Assembly: GCF_001423085.1 (NCBI RefSeq)
Contig: NZ_LMNU01000012.1
Coordinates: 452,185-516,184 of the forward strand
Origin: Methylobacterium sp. Leaf125
Lineage (GTDB): Bacteria; Pseudomonadota; Alphaproteobacteria; Rhizobiales; Beijerinckiaceae
Reading direction: 5' to 3'
DNA length: 64,000 nt
Made by a program: the position numbers and the translations under genes
Notes under the pieces: model-generated
Database searches by the model: none
What the model saw: the letters and a program-made list of their open reading frames with translations, nothing else
Told to the model about the DNA's origin: nothing
In this document: positions 33,575 to 43,042 of the stretch, piece after piece
Layout: every line of letters begins with the position of its first letter
Position numbering within the stretch: position 1 is the stretch's first letter

Positions 33575-34594
33575 CTAGCCGCCCGCGACGACGACGAGGC
33601 GCTGGACCTCGCCGCGCAGGTAGGCCTGCAGGAACCTGTCGTAGTCCCGGAAGGAGACGCAGCCGTTCGAGGCGCCGCTCGCGCCCAGCATGTAGGTGTG
33701 GGCGAGGAGACCGACCCGGCCGTGGATGGTCTCGGGGCCGCCGACGGGGGTGAGACGCAGGGCGCGCACGCCGTGGAACGGCTGCTCGCGCTCGCGGATG
33801 TCGTAGGTGCCGAGGGGCGTCGGCCCCTTCATCCGCACGTGCACGTGGCCGGGATTGTCCATGCTCTCCCCCAGCCCCGAATGCGCCTCGAGCTTCTCCC
33901 CGTTCGGCAGGGTCACGACCCTGGCGCGGATGTCGTAGACCGCGACGCCGCCGGTCGGGCTGGTCGGCACGGCGCTGAGGGCGCGCCGGAAGACGTTGTC
34001 GACCGGTTTCGTCTCCAGGGCCGCGTAGGCGAGCCGCGGCGGCTCGGGGCTCTCGACCCCGAACAGCTTCTCGATGAAGGAGCGGTTGTCCTCCGGCGGC
34101 GGTGCCACCGCACCGGCGGTCCGGGCGGGCGCCGTGCGCGCCGCCCGTGCGGCGAGGCGCCCGGCGCGGAATTCCGGGGGCCGCGGCACCGGCAGCGGCA
34201 CCCAGCGTGCCACCAGGGTAGGCGGTGCGGCCGGCATCTCCGCCGCGGTCGTGGCTGCGGTCTCGAGCGTGGTCTCTGGCGTGATCTCAGGAGTGGTCTT
34301 GGCGGCGGGCGCCGCGGCCTCGGCGACGCTCCCGGGGGAGGGGTCGCTCGACGCCGCGGGTACCGGGTCGTCGGATCGCAGGCCGGCGACCGCGGAGGCG
34401 GGGGACGCGTCGGGACCGTCGGGTGCCGGCACCGTATGGACCATCGGCGTCACACGGGTGGGGCTCTCGGCCGGCGCATGGGACCAGGCGACGAACCCCG
34501 CCGCACCGCCACCGAGGAGGAGGGCCGCGATCCCGAGGCCGCGGGCGGCACGCCCCGGTCCGACCGACAGGGAACGCTCGGCAGCTTCAGCCAT
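33575..34594 (-). CDS. Membrane-anchored L,D-transpeptidase of the DUF2778 (Tlde1) type
   Basis: 339 residues. A single N-terminal membrane helix (GLGIAALLLGGGAAGFVAW) and a long Pro/Ala/Thr-rich linker lead to a C-terminal catalytic domain (HSGLGESMDNPGHVHVRMKG, GPTPLGTYDIRERE, LAHTYMLG). Its active site is SNGCVSFRDY, with Cys312 as nucleophile. The pattern fits DUF2778/Tlde1 rather than classic YkuD. It would cut or exchange D-amino acids in peptidoglycan on the periplasmic side. An in-frame ATG 33 codons earlier is an alternative start. Confidence 0.8.
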   Translation of the reverse strand: MAEAAERSLSVGPGRAARGLGIAALLLGGGAAGFVAWSHAPAESPTRVTPMVHTVPAPDGPDASPASAVAGLRSDDPVPAASSDPSPGSVAEAAAPAAKTTPEITPETTLETAATTAAEMPAAPPTLVARWVPLPVPRPPEFRAGRLAARAARTAPARTAGAVAPPPEDNRSFIEKLFGVESPEPPRLAYAALETKPVDNVFRRALSAVPTSPTGGVAVYDIRARVVTLPNGEKLEAHSGLGESMDNPGHVHVRMKGPTPLGTYDIREREQPFHGVRALRLTPVGGPETIHGRVGLLAHTYMLGASGASNGCVSFRDYDRFLQAYLRGEVQRLVVVAGG

Positions 34595-35114
34595 GGTCGA
34601 TCCATCCCCTGCATGGGCCGGCGCGCGTGCCGGGCCTTCGTTCCGCGTCCGTCCGGGCGCGGGTGACGGGCGCGAGACCGCGCTGTCCGTCACGGGGCTA
34701 TCCGACCCGTTCGGCTCGGCGTTTCTGAGGCAGGATTGTGCCGAAACTGGACAACGTCTTGTGGACTGGAACGCTCTACTGATGGGATCTGCTCGACGGC
34801 AGGCGCGAGACTATCGAACCCGTGTCGCCACATTTCCGTCTGGACCGCGATTGTCTGCGCGGTTCGTCGCGTGTCGCGCCGGGATCCGAATCGGCCCGGC
34901 GGGTGGCCGCGCGGACGGCTGGTGAGACGGGCCGCGGGCTCTGACCCGGGCCCTGAGGCACGAACGCCACACCCGCCGCCAAACATCGCGTGGTCCCGGC
35001 AAATCCCGCACCGCCGGACGCCGGTGCCTTGCCGCCAGCGCAATTGCCGGTGACGCAGGCCGAAACGCGGAGCCCCCGGGCTCCGCGCCCGCTCCCATTC
35101 GGAACCTGACATCG
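34595..35114. other. Intergenic region before the Inh-like lipoprotein
   Basis: About 520 bases between divergent genes. If the longer start of the transpeptidase is used, the first 100 bases are coding. I see no RNA gene, terminator or conserved site. Promoters for both neighbours should lie here. Confidence 0.4.
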
Positions 35115-35711
35115 ATGCCGCGTTCGCTCCTGTCGACAGTCGCCGTCCTCGCGCTCGCCGCCAGCCTCGGCGCCTGCGCCTCGCAGCGCCTCGAGGGGCC
35201 CAGCCGCAGCCGGATCGCCCCCGGCCCCCAGGCGGCCCTGGAGCCGGTCGTCCCCGCCATGCCGTCCGGCCCGGTCACCTCGGAGCCGCTGGCCCCGCCG
35301 CCGGGCGCCACCGCGGCCCCGGCCGACCTGCCGCCTCCGGTGGGCGTCAACGTCGCCGTCGCCCCGTCGACCCCGGTCATCGCCCCGGAGGCGCCCCCCG
35401 TCGCCCCGGCCCCGCCGCCGGTGGTGGCGAGCGGCCGCTCGTCCGTCGTTGGGTCCTGGAATGCCAAGGACGCCACCGGCGCGAGCTGCAAGGTCTCCCT
35501 GTCGAGCGCCCCGGCCCTGGACCTCTACAAGGCCAGCGCCTCCGGCTGCCCGAACAAGGACCTCTCCAAGGTCACGGCCTGGGACTACCGCGACGGCGAG
35601 GTCTACCTCTACCAGCCCGGCGGGACCGTCGCGGCCCGGCTGCGCCAGGGCGGCGGGGCTCTCGATGGTGCGCTGTCGAAATCCGGCGCGTCGCTCGCGA
35701 TGGTGCGCTGA
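35115..35711 (+). CDS. Inh/AprI-family protease-inhibitor-like lipoprotein
   Basis: 198 residues. A lipoprotein signal with lipobox LGAC (Cys21) precedes a Pro/Ala/Val-rich linker of about 75 residues. The C-terminal AprI/Inh beta-barrel domain reads VVGSWNAKDATGASCKVSLS, YKASASGCPNKDLSKV, AWDYRDGEVYLYQPGG, with two Cys that form the family's disulfide. Inh proteins block serralysin-type metalloproteases in the periplasm. No such protease is nearby, so a structural envelope role is equally possible. Confidence 0.85.
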   Translation: MPRSLLSTVAVLALAASLGACASQRLEGPSRSRIAPGPQAALEPVVPAMPSGPVTSEPLAPPPGATAAPADLPPPVGVNVAVAPSTPVIAPEAPPVAPAPPPVVASGRSSVVGSWNAKDATGASCKVSLSSAPALDLYKASASGCPNKDLSKVTAWDYRDGEVYLYQPGGTVAARLRQGGGALDGALSKSGASLAMVR

Positions 35712-35772
35712 GAACGGCGCGACCTCGACACGACCCTCTTGGTATACCGCGAGCGGACATCGGGTCTGCGCC

Positions 35773-37479
35773 TCACGGATTGACGCGCAGCCCGAGCAGG
35801 AACGTGTTGGCGTGGAAGCTCGAACCGGCCGAGGTGCTGTCGAGGCGCTGGTAGATGTAGCTTCCCCGCATCGCCAGCCAGCGGTTGAAGCGATAGTCGA
35901 TCCGCGCCGTCGCCGAGAATCCGCGCTCGGTGATGTTCACCCGGTCATAGTCGTTCGACAGGTAGCTGATGCCGCCGGTCAGCGAGAGATTGCGCAGCAG
36001 GTCGTGCTGAACTTCCAGCGTCGCGGTCTGTGTCAGGACACCGCTCGATCCGGGCACCGACGTCTCGATCACCCCCGTCGCACCATTCAGCCGGACCGTG
36101 GTGAGCGGGCTCGCGCTCCAGATCAACGCCGCCGTGATGACGGGCGCCGTCAGATCGCGCAGAGCCGGGTCGACGTAGCTGCGGTGCTGAAGACCCGCCG
36201 AGATTTCGCCGGTGACGAAGCGCGTCAGCGCAAAGGTCGCGCCACCCGAGAGCGTGATGCCATCGGAATCGCGTCGTATTCCCGATGAGTCGACGCGCAG
36301 ATCGTAGACGCGCGTGTCGGCTAGGACATCGACGAAGGGCGTGATGACGGGCGAGATCTCGTATCCGGCCCGAAGTTGCAGGCCATACTGGTTCAGGTTG
36401 CGATCGCTCTGGCGCAGGATGGTGCCATCGGAGAGTTGCGCATCCTCGAACTCGGAGCGGTCGAGCAATCCCCGCAGCGACACCTGGACCCGGTTGAAGC
36501 GCTCTGTGACGCCGATCGTCGTGCCATAGCTCGCGATCAGCGGCCGGGTTGCCGTGGCGGCCGCCAGGTCCGGCGTGCCAGTGCGTTGTGTTTCCAGGAG
36601 AAATCGGCCTTCGACATCGATCCGGGTATCGCGGTTCGCGTCGATCCGCAGCCGGGTCACGCCCGCTCCGTTGGGACGACTGGCCCCCTGATTGTCCAGA
36701 TAATCGACGTAGCCGCCCCGCAAATCACCGGTGAGCTCGCTCGACGACCAGTCGCTTCGAAAGCTCAATTCGCCGTCCGTCCGCAGCGCCAGCGACGGCT
36801 TGGCCAGCCGATTGGTGATCTGGTCGGGGTTGGTGTCGTAGCCAATGCTCTGCTGGATCGCAGGCAGGATCGTGAAGGTCCCGACCTTGATCCCGAGCGG
36901 GGCGTAGGCCTCGTCGATCGTGATCGGACGCCGCAGCGCCGTCGAGAGAAAGAAGCCCGGCGTCTGGACGCCGGCAAGCGGCAGCACCGTCGGCAGCGGG
37001 ACGCCGCTCACGGCACTGCGCACCACCGGCGTCAGACGCAGATCGTACGAGGGAACTTGCGTGATCGAGCGGACCGGCCGGACCGTGGCGTTCCCGAAGC
37101 GCCGGGGCGGGATCGCCCGCAGCCGCAGAAGATTCGTGAGCCCGCGGTTGTTGGGTCCATTCGTTCCGCCGGAGGCGAGGGCGCTGCCGGATCGGCTGCC
37201 GGCCAGGGCACGCGTGGCCAGCCCTCCGTTGCCGGCCGTCTCTCCGCCGGTCGCAGTGCCGTTGCTGTTCAGGACGCCGCTGCCCGAGACGGCGCTGCCT
37301 CGCAGGCCCGCGCTCAGCGGCTGGACATCGCCCACGGCCGGCGTTCCGAGGGCATTATCCGGGGCACCGGATGGGAGGGCCTGAGCCTCGGCGTAGGACG
37401 GGAGCGTGAGAGCCGCGATCAGAGCAAAGCCGCGAAGGCCTTGGCTGCGCCATCCTGCAATCGGCCCTGCGCGTGTCAC
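35773..37479 (-). CDS. Outer-membrane beta-barrel protein, putative exopolysaccharide porin (BBP2 type)
   Basis: 568 residues with a signal peptide (GFALIAALTLPSYAEA), about 130 Gly/Asn/Pro-rich residues, then a barrel of repeated amphipathic strands (GLQLRAGYEISPVITPFVDV, LSLTGGISYLSNDYDRV, LAMRGSYIYQR) ending FLLGLRVNP. The pattern matches putative beta-barrel porin 2 proteins, often found with exopolysaccharide export genes. A sugar-phosphate isomerase and a GT61 glycosyltransferase follow, which supports an envelope polysaccharide role. The export polysaccharide itself is unknown. Confidence 0.75.
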   Translation of the reverse strand: MTRAGPIAGWRSQGLRGFALIAALTLPSYAEAQALPSGAPDNALGTPAVGDVQPLSAGLRGSAVSGSGVLNSNGTATGGETAGNGGLATRALAGSRSGSALASGGTNGPNNRGLTNLLRLRAIPPRRFGNATVRPVRSITQVPSYDLRLTPVVRSAVSGVPLPTVLPLAGVQTPGFFLSTALRRPITIDEAYAPLGIKVGTFTILPAIQQSIGYDTNPDQITNRLAKPSLALRTDGELSFRSDWSSSELTGDLRGGYVDYLDNQGASRPNGAGVTRLRIDANRDTRIDVEGRFLLETQRTGTPDLAAATATRPLIASYGTTIGVTERFNRVQVSLRGLLDRSEFEDAQLSDGTILRQSDRNLNQYGLQLRAGYEISPVITPFVDVLADTRVYDLRVDSSGIRRDSDGITLSGGATFALTRFVTGEISAGLQHRSYVDPALRDLTAPVITAALIWSASPLTTVRLNGATGVIETSVPGSSGVLTQTATLEVQHDLLRNLSLTGGISYLSNDYDRVNITERGFSATARIDYRFNRWLAMRGSYIYQRLDSTSAGSSFHANTFLLGLRVNP

Positions 37480-37762
37480 GGATCGACGTCTTTCCGCTGA
37501 CCTGAACGCCGATATCGGCGCTTCGAGACATGGACCGCCTGCGGATGCGCGAGGCGGACGACGCCAGGATCACCTCCCAACGGAAGACGCCCCGACCTCA
37601 TGGTTAACAGGCCTACAACCGGCACGGTTAATGGGGCGTCAACGGTGCCGGATGATATCTGGATGGGCGGGGGAGTCGCCATCCGACCACAATCGGTCTT
37701 CATAGGCAGACGACCGTGGCGGCTCATGCGCACGCGATCTTACCAGAAGGATACGGGCCGGT

Positions 37763-38791
37763 ATGGCTCCAGCAGACAGCGCCCAGGCCTTGCGCCCCGC
37801 CCTCATCCCCTCGGATTCGACGCTCTCGCCGGCCGTCGCGTCTGCCCTGCGGACGATCGAGACGGAACGTGACGGACTTGCCTGCTTGATGGAATCCATC
37901 GGCAACGGGCTCGGCGCGGCGTTCACCGATGCGGTGTCGCGCATCGCCCGCGCCAAAGGTCGCGCCATCCTCACGGGCATGGGCAAATCGGGCCATATCG
38001 GGCGCAAGATTGCTGCGACACTGGCCTCGACGGGGACGCCCGCGCTGTACGTTCATCCCGCCGAGGCGAGCCACGGCGATCTGGGCATGATCCAGCCCGA
38101 GGACGTCGTGGTGGCACTGTCCTGGTCAGGTGAAACGACGGAGCTTGCCGATATCATCGGCTACGCCCGTCGCTACCGCGTCGGCCTGATCGCCATCACG
38201 TCCAACAGCACATCGACGCTCGGCCGCGAAGCCGACATCTGCCTGACCCTTCCCAAGGCACGCGAGGCCTGCCCGAACGGTTTGGCGCCCACGACGTCCA
38301 CGGCAATGCAGCTCGCCCTCGGCGACGCGCTTTCCATTGCGCTCCTCGAAGCGCGCGGGTTCTCCGCCCGGGAATTCAGCATCTACCACCCAGGCGGGCG
38401 CCTCGGCGCCTCGCTGCGTCAGGTCCGCGAAGTGATGCATACCGGGTCTCAGCTGCCGGTGGTCCCATGCGGAACTCCGATGCGCGCGGCCATCGCCGAG
38501 ATCGATGCGAAAGGGTTTGGCTCGGTGGTCGTCGTAGACGCTGATGGATGCCTCGCGGGTATTCTCACGGACGGCGATCTGCGCCGCAACGTCTTCCGCA
38601 CGGATCTCGATAGTCTCGCGGTCGAGGCGTTGATGAGCGGCAAGCCAAGGACGGTAGCCCCCGAAACCTTGCTGGCAAAGGCTCTGGAAATCCAGGAATC
38701 GATGAAGATCACGGCCCTGATCGTCGTCGAGGACGATCGCCCCGTCGGGCTGGTGCACTATCACGATCTGCTCCGCTCGGGCGTCGCCTAA
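37763..38791 (+). CDS. kdsD: KpsF/GutQ-family D-arabinose 5-phosphate isomerase
   Basis: 342 residues. The N-terminal SIS domain (ILTGMGKSGHIGRKIAATLA, SWSGETTELADII, HPGGRLGASL) is followed by two CBS domains (from MHTGSQLPVVPCG, and MSGKPRTVAPETLL). The enzyme converts ribulose 5-phosphate to arabinose 5-phosphate, the first step of Kdo synthesis for LPS or capsule. Many genomes hold two copies, one in a polysaccharide locus. Here it lies among a porin and a glycosyltransferase, so it may be the capsule-type copy. Confidence 0.92.
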   Translation: MAPADSAQALRPALIPSDSTLSPAVASALRTIETERDGLACLMESIGNGLGAAFTDAVSRIARAKGRAILTGMGKSGHIGRKIAATLASTGTPALYVHPAEASHGDLGMIQPEDVVVALSWSGETTELADIIGYARRYRVGLIAITSNSTSTLGREADICLTLPKAREACPNGLAPTTSTAMQLALGDALSIALLEARGFSAREFSIYHPGGRLGASLRQVREVMHTGSQLPVVPCGTPMRAAIAEIDAKGFGSVVVVDADGCLAGILTDGDLRRNVFRTDLDSLAVEALMSGKPRTVAPETLLAKALEIQESMKITALIVVEDDRPVGLVHYHDLLRSGVA

Positions 38792-38795
38792 ACCC

Positions 38796-39884
38796 TCAGA
38801 GGCGGCGATCGAGCCAGCGCTGAACCGGTTTCCAGCCGGGGATCCACTTGGCTCGCCACCGCGCCGCGTCCTCGGCAGCATCGCGAGCGTCGAGGCTATC
38901 GAAGGCCCCGGCGCGCTCCAGCATCTCGGTGGCGACCGCCTGGGGGTCTGGGATCGACCAGCCGAAATGGAATCCCGGCTCCTCTCCGATCGTACTCCCA
39001 GGAACGAAGTAGTACCGCGCCTGCGTGCCATTGAGCGCATCCAGCAGCGGAAAGTTGGCGTGAACCGGGGGTGTCCAATTCAAGGCCAGGATCCGACGGT
39101 TCGGGGCTGCGAAGACGGCCGTGTGAAACGCCGAACCCGCCGTTCCAAGAACCATTGTCCGCTCCGAAAGCAGTCGAACCAGTTCGGGAAACCGCAGGGT
39201 CTCCGGGAAGACGATGTCTACTCCCTGCCGCGCCAGAGCCGCGCACAGCGCATCCTCGTTGCGCAGACGTGAGATCCCCGATCCCAATCTCACTTTCGAC
39301 AGGTAGATCGGTCGCGTTTCCCGATCGACGGCGGCCGGTTCGTAGAATGCTTCGCCGGTATAGTGCGTCAGCGAGCCGTAGATCGCATGGGTGAAGTCCT
39401 GCTCCTTCACGCTCGGCTCCGGAACCAGCAGCTTCGGAATGCGGGTCACGTTCTGGAAGGTGACGAGGTCTTCGACAGTCAGATCGAAGCGGGCGAGAAT
39501 ATCGGCGAGGAACGGTAGCGTCGCCCATTCCGCGTGCAGCGCATCCAGCGGCCCTTCCGCGTAGCAGACGAGACGCGGCTTCGGCCCCATCCAGGAGAGG
39601 AGAGGCCAGAGGCGCGCGAAAGTGCCGAGAAGGAAATGGCCGTAATGGGTAATCAGCGGACCGATGAAGAGCATCGGGCGATCGTCCGCCTCATCGACGA
39701 CGTCCGTGAGCATCGGATTGGCGCCGAATTCGATGATGGTCCCATCAGCATCGCACAGTGCCCAGCTCCCGTCCGGAGTCGCCGGCTGGTATACGGCGTT
39801 GGTGACCGTACGCAGCCCTGGAAGTGAATCGCGCTGTTCGGTGCGGCCCCATACGGTGCGACAGCGCTGCAGCTTGGCCCTCAC
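38796..39884 (-). CDS. GT61-family (DUF563) glycosyltransferase
   Basis: 362 residues with no signal peptide. The conserved DUF563 features are visible: HYGHFLLGTFARLWPLL (the early HFxH-type block) and the C-terminal stretch VFPETLRFPELVRLLSE, TMVLGTAGSAFHTAVFA. GT61 enzymes add sugars such as xylose or GlcNAc; in bacteria most are uncharacterised and sit in polysaccharide loci. It ends four bases from kdsD in convergent orientation. Confidence 0.8.
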   Translation of the reverse strand: MRAKLQRCRTVWGRTEQRDSLPGLRTVTNAVYQPATPDGSWALCDADGTIIEFGANPMLTDVVDEADDRPMLFIGPLITHYGHFLLGTFARLWPLLSWMGPKPRLVCYAEGPLDALHAEWATLPFLADILARFDLTVEDLVTFQNVTRIPKLLVPEPSVKEQDFTHAIYGSLTHYTGEAFYEPAAVDRETRPIYLSKVRLGSGISRLRNEDALCAALARQGVDIVFPETLRFPELVRLLSERTMVLGTAGSAFHTAVFAAPNRRILALNWTPPVHANFPLLDALNGTQARYYFVPGSTIGEEPGFHFGWSIPDPQAVATEMLERAGAFDSLDARDAAEDAARWRAKWIPGWKPVQRWLDRRL

Positions 39885-40045
39885 GCGTGGACAAGCCCTT
39901 CGAGATGGAATCGCAAGATCTTCATTCCGTTAATTTTGTTTTCGGTGGTGTGTGCGTGAGTGAAAGTGGCAGCGGCTGTGGCAGGAACCAACATTTCCAG
40001 CGTGGCCTTTCGGCTGGGTCCAAGGGCACCTATAGTTTCCTCCGC

Positions 40046-41947
40046 ATGTCCACGCCACCTCGCCCCGTCCGTCGCCTCGATCCGATCCTCGTCGACCGTA
40101 TCGCCGCCGGCGAAGTCGTCGAGCGGCCCGCCTCGGCGGTCAAGGAACTCGTTGAGAACGCCATCGATGCCGGCGCACGCAGCATCGAAGTCACGATCGA
40201 AGGAGGCGGACGACGCTTGATCCGTGTGGTCGATGATGGGGCCGGCATGGATGCGGATGATCTAGCGCTTGCAGTTGAGCGGCATGCCACCTCAAAGCTC
40301 CCGAGCGGGGATCTTACCTGCATCGAAACGTTGGGCTTTCGCGGCGAGGCCTTGCCCTCGATCGGCGCGGTCGCCCGCCTGACCCTTACCAGCCGTACGG
40401 CCGAGGCCGAGACTGGCGTAACCCTCACGGTAGATGCAGGCATCAAGGGCGAGGTCCGCCCAGCACCCAGCGCGCGCGGCACGCGGATCGAGGTTTCCGA
40501 TCTCTTCGCTGCCACTCCTGCACGGATGAAATTTCTCAAGTCCGACCGGGCCGAAGCCGCAGCAATCGGCGATATCCTGCGCCGGCTCGCAGTCGCGCAG
40601 CCCCAAATCCGGCTCGTGCTGCGATCCGAAAGCGGAACTCCGCTGGTTTTCCCGGCCGAGACAGAGATAGGTTCTTCCGCGACGCTCCGCCGGCTGACCG
40701 GCGTCTTCGGCGCCGAATTCGGATCGAATTCGCTGGCCCTCGAGATGGCCCGCGAGGGCTTCGGGCTTGCGGGTCATATCGGCCTGCCGAGCTTCCATCG
40801 AGGCGCTGCCACCCAGATCCACTTCACAGTCAATGGCCGCCCAGTTCGTGACCGTCTGCTGCTCGGCGCAGTCAGGGGCGCCTATGCCGATACGATGAGT
40901 TCCGACCGCCATCCGGTCCTGGCGCTGGCGATCCTGTGCGACCCGGCGCTGGTGGACGTCAACGTACACCCAGCCAAGACCGAAGTTCGCTTTCGCGATC
41001 CTGGTCTGGTCCGGAGCCTGATCGTCAGCGCGATCCACGAGACGCTGCGCCAAGCCGGCCTGCGTGGCTCCACTACGGGCACCACCCGTACGCTGGACGC
41101 GTTGCGACCAACGGGTCTTGCCGTTCATTCCGGCACCAGTGCCTACCCGATCCCATCGCCGAACCTACCGCGCGCGCTGCCGTCCGTCGCCGCGCCCTAT
41201 GCCTATCGCCAGGCGGTTCCACGGTCGCCAGCGTTCACAGGTCTGGCCGAGGCTCATCAGGCCCGCTTTGAACACGATTTTGCGCCCCCGGCAGCAGATC
41301 TGCGCCCGGCTCCGGAGCCAGTGGAGGAGCAGGATCACCCCCTCGGAGCCGCGCGGGCGCAGCTGCACGAAACCTACATCGTCGCCCAGACAGCCGACGG
41401 TCTCGTCCTCGTTGATCAGCATGCCGCGCACGAGCGCCTGGTCTACGAGCGCCTCAAACGCGAACGCGCCCGGGGCGGCATCGCCCGCCAAGGCTTGCTG
41501 ATTCCGGACGTGGTAGAGCTGGCACCCGGCGAGGCGGAGCGCCTCGTGGCCGCGGCCCCCGATCTCGACCGGCTGGGCCTGACGCTCGAGCCGTTCGGCC
41601 CGGGCGCGGTCCTGGTACGGGAGGTGCCGGCCGCTCTAGCCAACGCCTCGATCCGAAACCTCGTCACCGATATCCTCGATGCGCTCAGCCAGAGCGGTCT
41701 CGAAGATGAGAGCCCCGACGGCACCGACGAAGGTGCAGGCCCCCTCGGACGCCGCCTGGACGCGATCCTGTCGCGGATGAGTTGTCACGGCTCGATCCGC
41801 GCGGGCCGGCGCCTGCGCCCGGAGGAAATGAACGCACTCCTGCGCGAGATGGAAGCGACGCCGCTTGCCGGCACCTGCAACCATGGCCGCCCGACCTTCG
41901 TGGAGCTGAAACTCCACGACATCGAGCGGCTCTTCGGACGGCGTTAG
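40046..41947 (+). CDS. mutL: DNA mismatch repair protein MutL with endonuclease motif
   Basis: 633 residues from the ATG at 40046, which gives the standard MutL opening (RRLDPILVDRIAAGEVVERP). GHKL ATPase motifs are ELVENAIDAG, DDGAGM and GFRGEALPSIG. The C-terminal domain keeps DQHAAHERLVYE (from residue 457), the metal-dependent nuclease motif DQHA-x2-E-x4-E, with CHGSIRAGRR and CNHGRPTFVE nearby. MutL proteins with this motif nick DNA themselves in organisms without MutH. The in-frame sequence upstream of 40046 was excluded because it reads into the divergent gene. Confidence 0.95.
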   Translation: MSTPPRPVRRLDPILVDRIAAGEVVERPASAVKELVENAIDAGARSIEVTIEGGGRRLIRVVDDGAGMDADDLALAVERHATSKLPSGDLTCIETLGFRGEALPSIGAVARLTLTSRTAEAETGVTLTVDAGIKGEVRPAPSARGTRIEVSDLFAATPARMKFLKSDRAEAAAIGDILRRLAVAQPQIRLVLRSESGTPLVFPAETEIGSSATLRRLTGVFGAEFGSNSLALEMAREGFGLAGHIGLPSFHRGAATQIHFTVNGRPVRDRLLLGAVRGAYADTMSSDRHPVLALAILCDPALVDVNVHPAKTEVRFRDPGLVRSLIVSAIHETLRQAGLRGSTTGTTRTLDALRPTGLAVHSGTSAYPIPSPNLPRALPSVAAPYAYRQAVPRSPAFTGLAEAHQARFEHDFAPPAADLRPAPEPVEEQDHPLGAARAQLHETYIVAQTADGLVLVDQHAAHERLVYERLKRERARGGIARQGLLIPDVVELAPGEAERLVAAAPDLDRLGLTLEPFGPGAVLVREVPAALANASIRNLVTDILDALSQSGLEDESPDGTDEGAGPLGRRLDAILSRMSCHGSIRAGRRLRPEEMNALLREMEATPLAGTCNHGRPTFVELKLHDIERLFGRR

Positions 41948-42555
41948 GCCGCAGGCAGGTTCGAGGCGGCCTTCAGAGCAGCGTCGAGAGCCTGTTGGCG
42001 GGCGTCCGGACCGAGCGCGATGCCCTCGGCGACGATGATCTCCGGATTCGTGATGCCGATGAAGCCCAGGACCACGCGCAGGTAGGTCTCAGCATGCTCC
42101 GCCGCCGCGTTCGGTGTTCCGGCTCCATAGAGACCACCGCGGGCAACGGCGACGATGACACGCTTCTGCGGAACAAGGCCCACAGCGCCGCTCTCGGTGT
42201 ACTTGAAGGTCTGGCCAGCCACGAGGATGCGATCGATCCAGGCCTTGAGCTGCGACGAAATCGTGAAGTTATACAACGGCGCGCCGATCACCACGATGTC
42301 GGCGGCGAGGAACTCGGCGAGGACGGTCCGGCCGAGCTCGACATCGTTCTGGATGTCGGGCGTGTTCGTCGCGTTCGGCTGGTGGCCTGCCAGGTAGGCG
42401 CCCGAAAGGTGCGGAATCGGGGTGGCGGCGAGATCGCGATGGGTGACATCGAGATCCGGTGCCCCCGCCTTCAAATGCGTGACGATCGCGGCCGAAACCG
42501 CGCGGCTGACCGAATGCTCACCCAGAATGCTTCCGTCGACGTGCAGGAGTTTCAT
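41944..42555 (-). CDS. azoR: FMN-dependent NADH-azoreductase / quinone reductase
   Basis: 203 residues of flavodoxin-like fold. It starts with the AzoR FMN-binding segment (LHVDGSILGEHSVSRAVS), then APLYNFTISSQLKAWIDRI and ARGGLYGAG. AzoR reduces quinones and azo compounds by two electrons and protects against electrophile stress. It overlaps the end of mutL by 4 bases (convergent) and is divergent from an HxlR regulator, the usual pairing for quinone-inducible control. Confidence 0.93.
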   Translation of the reverse strand: MKLLHVDGSILGEHSVSRAVSAAIVTHLKAGAPDLDVTHRDLAATPIPHLSGAYLAGHQPNATNTPDIQNDVELGRTVLAEFLAADIVVIGAPLYNFTISSQLKAWIDRILVAGQTFKYTESGAVGLVPQKRVIVAVARGGLYGAGTPNAAAEHAETYLRVVLGFIGITNPEIIVAEGIALGPDARQQALDAALKAASNLPAA

Positions 42556-42565
42556 CTTCGATTCC

Positions 42566-42592
42566 CGGTATCAGAAGTGTACCGAGGCGGTA
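42566..42592. promoter_or_regulatory. Probable HxlR operator between azoR and its regulator
   Basis: The 76-base gap holds TACCG-AGG-CGGTA, an inverted repeat (42580-42592), and a further CGGTA (42566-42570) that can also pair with the same TACCG. Overlapping inverted copies of one pentamer in a short divergent promoter fit a winged-helix dimer site. Confidence 0.5.
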
Positions 42593-42631
42593 TAGAGGAC
42601 CAGACGCGCTTACGCGCAAGGAGGCACATTC

Positions 42632-43027
42632 GTGGAACCGGGGCACAACGAGGGAACCGAGACGCGTACACCGCACAACCTGGGCGATTGCCGCGTCGTC
42701 GGCACGGTCCTGTCGCGGATCGGCGACAAATGGACCATCCTCGTGGTGATGATGCTGACGGATGGACCGCGGCGCTTCAACGAGTTGAAGCGACTGGTCG
42801 GCGGCGTATCCCAGCGGATGCTGACGTTCACGCTGCGGGGTCTCGAGCGCGACGGCCTCGTCTCCCGGACCGTGTATCCCACCGTTCCGCCGCGAGTGGA
42901 ATATGCACTCACGGATCTCGGACGATCCCTGCAGGATCCCGTCCAGGCCCTGGGAGCTTGGGCATTCTCGAATCTTCCAGCGATCCAGGAAGCGCGCAGT
43001 CGCTTCGATGAAGCCTCGCCGACGTGA
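42632..43027 (+). CDS. HxlR-family transcriptional regulator
   Basis: 131 residues of winged-helix type: VLSRIGDKWTILVVMML, GPRRFNELKRLVGGVSQRML, TLRGLERDGLVSRTVYP, VEYALTDLGRSL. HxlR/MarR-like proteins sense quinones or aldehydes, often through a Cys; Cys20 in NLGDCRVVG is placed like the redox Cys of QorR/YodB-type proteins. Transcribed away from azoR, which it probably represses. The start is GTG at 42632. Confidence 0.9.
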   Translation: MEPGHNEGTETRTPHNLGDCRVVGTVLSRIGDKWTILVVMMLTDGPRRFNELKRLVGGVSQRMLTFTLRGLERDGLVSRTVYPTVPPRVEYALTDLGRSLQDPVQALGAWAFSNLPAIQEARSRFDEASPT

Positions 43028-43042
43028 AATCGGGATGAGAGC

